DNA of 6,902 nucleotides from an uncultured Porphyromonas sp. GTDB taxonomy: Bacteria > Bacteroidota > Bacteroidia > Bacteroidales > Porphyromonadaceae. The first letter of the stretch is position 1. The number at the start of each line of letters is the position of its first letter. The notes under the pieces are model-generated. The model was not told the origin of the DNA, searched no databases, and worked only from the letters and a program-made list of their open reading frames with translations. Below, piece after piece: positions 6,032-6,902 of this stretch. A program made the translations under genes and the position numbers. The stretch is taken from assembly GCF_947254915.1 (NCBI RefSeq), contig NZ_CAMYEZ010000116.1, positions 1-6,902 on the forward strand. The letters are read 5' to 3'.

Positions 6032-6231
6032 CGAATTATTACTGGCTAATAGACGTTCCCCGCTTGGGAACCGAAAAGTTCCTCCGTTGTTTTTTCGGAT
6101 TCGGGCTATCTGGCTGAGAAGTAAGAGGTTACCGCTTGGATGGAAACGGATAGGTAACGATTTAGAAATGAGCGGAGTGCTTTGAAGTACATCGTTTTGG
6201 ATAGCCAAAGAACGCTCACTTTTACTGCCTG
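6032..6231 (-). other. Long non-coding leader upstream of tyrS
   Basis: About 200 bases lie between two promoter-like boxes. On the minus strand they include a 7-bp stem CCGAAAA/TTTTCGG (6071-6077 with 6092-6098) and a 6-bp stem GTTACC/GGTAAC (6128-6133 with 6153-6158). A direct repeat CCGCTTGG occurs at 6060-6067 and 6132-6139. If the distal promoter is used, this is transcribed as the tyrS 5' UTR. I could not identify a T-box: there is no clear specifier loop, tRNA-binding bulge or terminator/antiterminator pair. Confidence 0.4.
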
Positions 6232-6239
6232 CAAAGGTA
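6232..6239 (-). promoter_or_regulatory. Distal promoter upstream of tyrS (-7 box)
   Basis: TACCTTTG on the minus strand, in the context GTACCTTTGCAGG that is identical to the rpsO promoter box at 789-802. The -33 element is weak, with TTA at an 18-nt spacing. It lies between the stop codon of the unknown partial gene and tyrS, so it would separate the two transcription units and give tyrS a leader of about 230 nt. Confidence 0.55.
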
Positions 6240-6285
6240 CATATTTGCGAGTGAAAGTAAGCGTATTTTCTTTCTTTCCCTCTTG

Positions 6286-6902
6286 TCAGTGAGAGGAATT
6301 GCTGTTCTTTTTTACTCTATGATATGTTTTAAGGAAGTAAAAGCCCGTCGCTTCTTCTTTGTAGAAAACTGCATGCATGGGACCTTCTATTAGTTCTTGA
6401 GTAGCTTTCCAAATACATTTTTCTCCCTCTTTTAATCGGAATGCCATGGCAATTAAATATACAAGGTGTTCTAGATCGAATAAATCATGAACATCTTTGC
6501 CTATAGCAAGATTTCTGCCCTCATATGAAAAATGTTTGAGTACGTGCATTAGACCGCCTGTAAAGTCATATACATTTTGCTTACCATTACGCTCATCTAC
6601 TTTACGAAAGGTGTCAAGTCTTAAGATATCGCCAAACCCTTCTTCGTTTGTATATACTACGTAGCAACAGGCATTTTCAGCAAGGAATTCAATAAATCTA
6701 TCTTTATCTCCAAGATTCTTGAATATACTTCCCTCATATAGCGCATCTACTACATCCATTGCATTACCAGTACCGAATTTTTCAGGGAAAGCTTCAAGAG
6801 CTTCTATAATACCTTCTTGCAATAATCTATGACATGACACATTAAAAACTATATAGAAATCGTGGTCACCCTCAGCATAATAATGATATATTTCATTTAT
6901 AG
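6286..6902 (-). CDS. Unknown protein, 5'-truncated by the window edge
   Basis: I do not recognise this family. The frame reads without a stop from the window edge (6902, first residues INEIYHYYAEGDHDFYIVFN) to TGA at 6286-6288, giving at least 205 residues. The start codon is therefore outside the window; GTG at 6840 is an internal valine. The protein is soluble in character, with no signal peptide or membrane helix in the visible part. Its notable segments are YDFTGGLMHVLKHFSYEGRN, HDLFDLEHLVYLIAMAFR and a C-terminal GPMHAVFYKEE-x-GFYFLKTYHRVKK strand-rich stretch. Base composition is unlike its neighbours: a hand count gives 37% GC for 6421-6480 against 65% for 4081-4140. This suggests recent acquisition. 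The tail vaguely recalls small barnase/RelE-like folds, but no function should be assigned. Confidence 0.8.
   Translation of the reverse strand, partial: INEIYHYYAEGDHDFYIVFNVSCHRLLQEGIIEALEAFPEKFGTGNAMDVVDALYEGSIFKNLGDKDRFIEFLAENACCYVVYTNEEGFGDILRLDTFRKVDERNGKQNVYDFTGGLMHVLKHFSYEGRNLAIGKDVHDLFDLEHLVYLIAMAFRLKEGEKCIWKATQELIEGPMHAVFYKEEATGFYFLKTYHRVKKNSNSSH

Noticed and set aside
6032..6231. T-box riboswitch controlling tyrS
   Set aside because: No specifier loop, no conserved T-box sequence and no terminator/antiterminator pair could be found. T-boxes are also uncommon in this phylum.
6279..6296. CCTCTT/GAGAGG hairpin over the stop codon of the unknown gene as a terminator
   Set aside because: The stem is short and is followed on the minus strand by a purine-rich stretch, not a T-run.
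6838..6840. GTG as start codon of the unknown gene
   Set aside because: The same frame stays open upstream to the window edge with protein-like sequence, so this GTG is internal.

Overview
The window looks like a chromosomal segment from a member of the phylum Bacteroidota, most likely a Porphyromonas-like organism (mixed-GC coding DNA, S15 and TyrRS sequences of the Bacteroidota type). The strongest phylum clue is the promoter grammar. Three intergenic spacers carry the Bacteroidota -7 box TAnnTTTG on the minus strand, two of them with a TTG placed exactly 19 nt upstream. Start codons lack strong Shine-Dalgarno sequences, as is usual in this phylum. The genus is inferred from memory of protein flavour, not from a search.

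Every supported gene lies on the minus strand, so transcription runs from high to low coordinates. At the right edge (6286-6902) is an AT-rich gene of unknown function whose 5' end is outside the window. A leader region of about 290 bases with two candidate promoters follows. Then comes a compact five-gene block with gaps of only 14-18 bases: tyrS (tyrosyl-tRNA synthetase), a family 2 glycosyltransferase, udk (uridine kinase), a TRIC/UPF0126 cation-channel-like membrane protein, and a lipoprotein L,D-transpeptidase (YkuD fold). This looks like one operon that mixes translation, nucleotide salvage, membrane and cell-wall functions.

Between the operon end (1241) and the rpsO promoter (about 823) is a non-coding stretch of about 400 bases. 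It holds a structured intergenic element: imperfect 15-bp terminal inverted repeats, a pair of 13-bp direct repeats, and three tandem 21-bp units in the middle. rpsO (ribosomal protein S15) has its own promoter and a structured leader of about 92 nt that may serve autoregulation. Last comes tRNA-Gly(GCC) with its own promoter and two consecutive downstream hairpins.

Most of the window is conserved housekeeping DNA, and no novel multi-gene defence or mobile system is visible. The items most worth a second look are the composite intergenic repeat at 917-1103, the rpsO leader, the tandem promoters and long leader before tyrS, and the compositionally foreign partial gene at 6286-6902.
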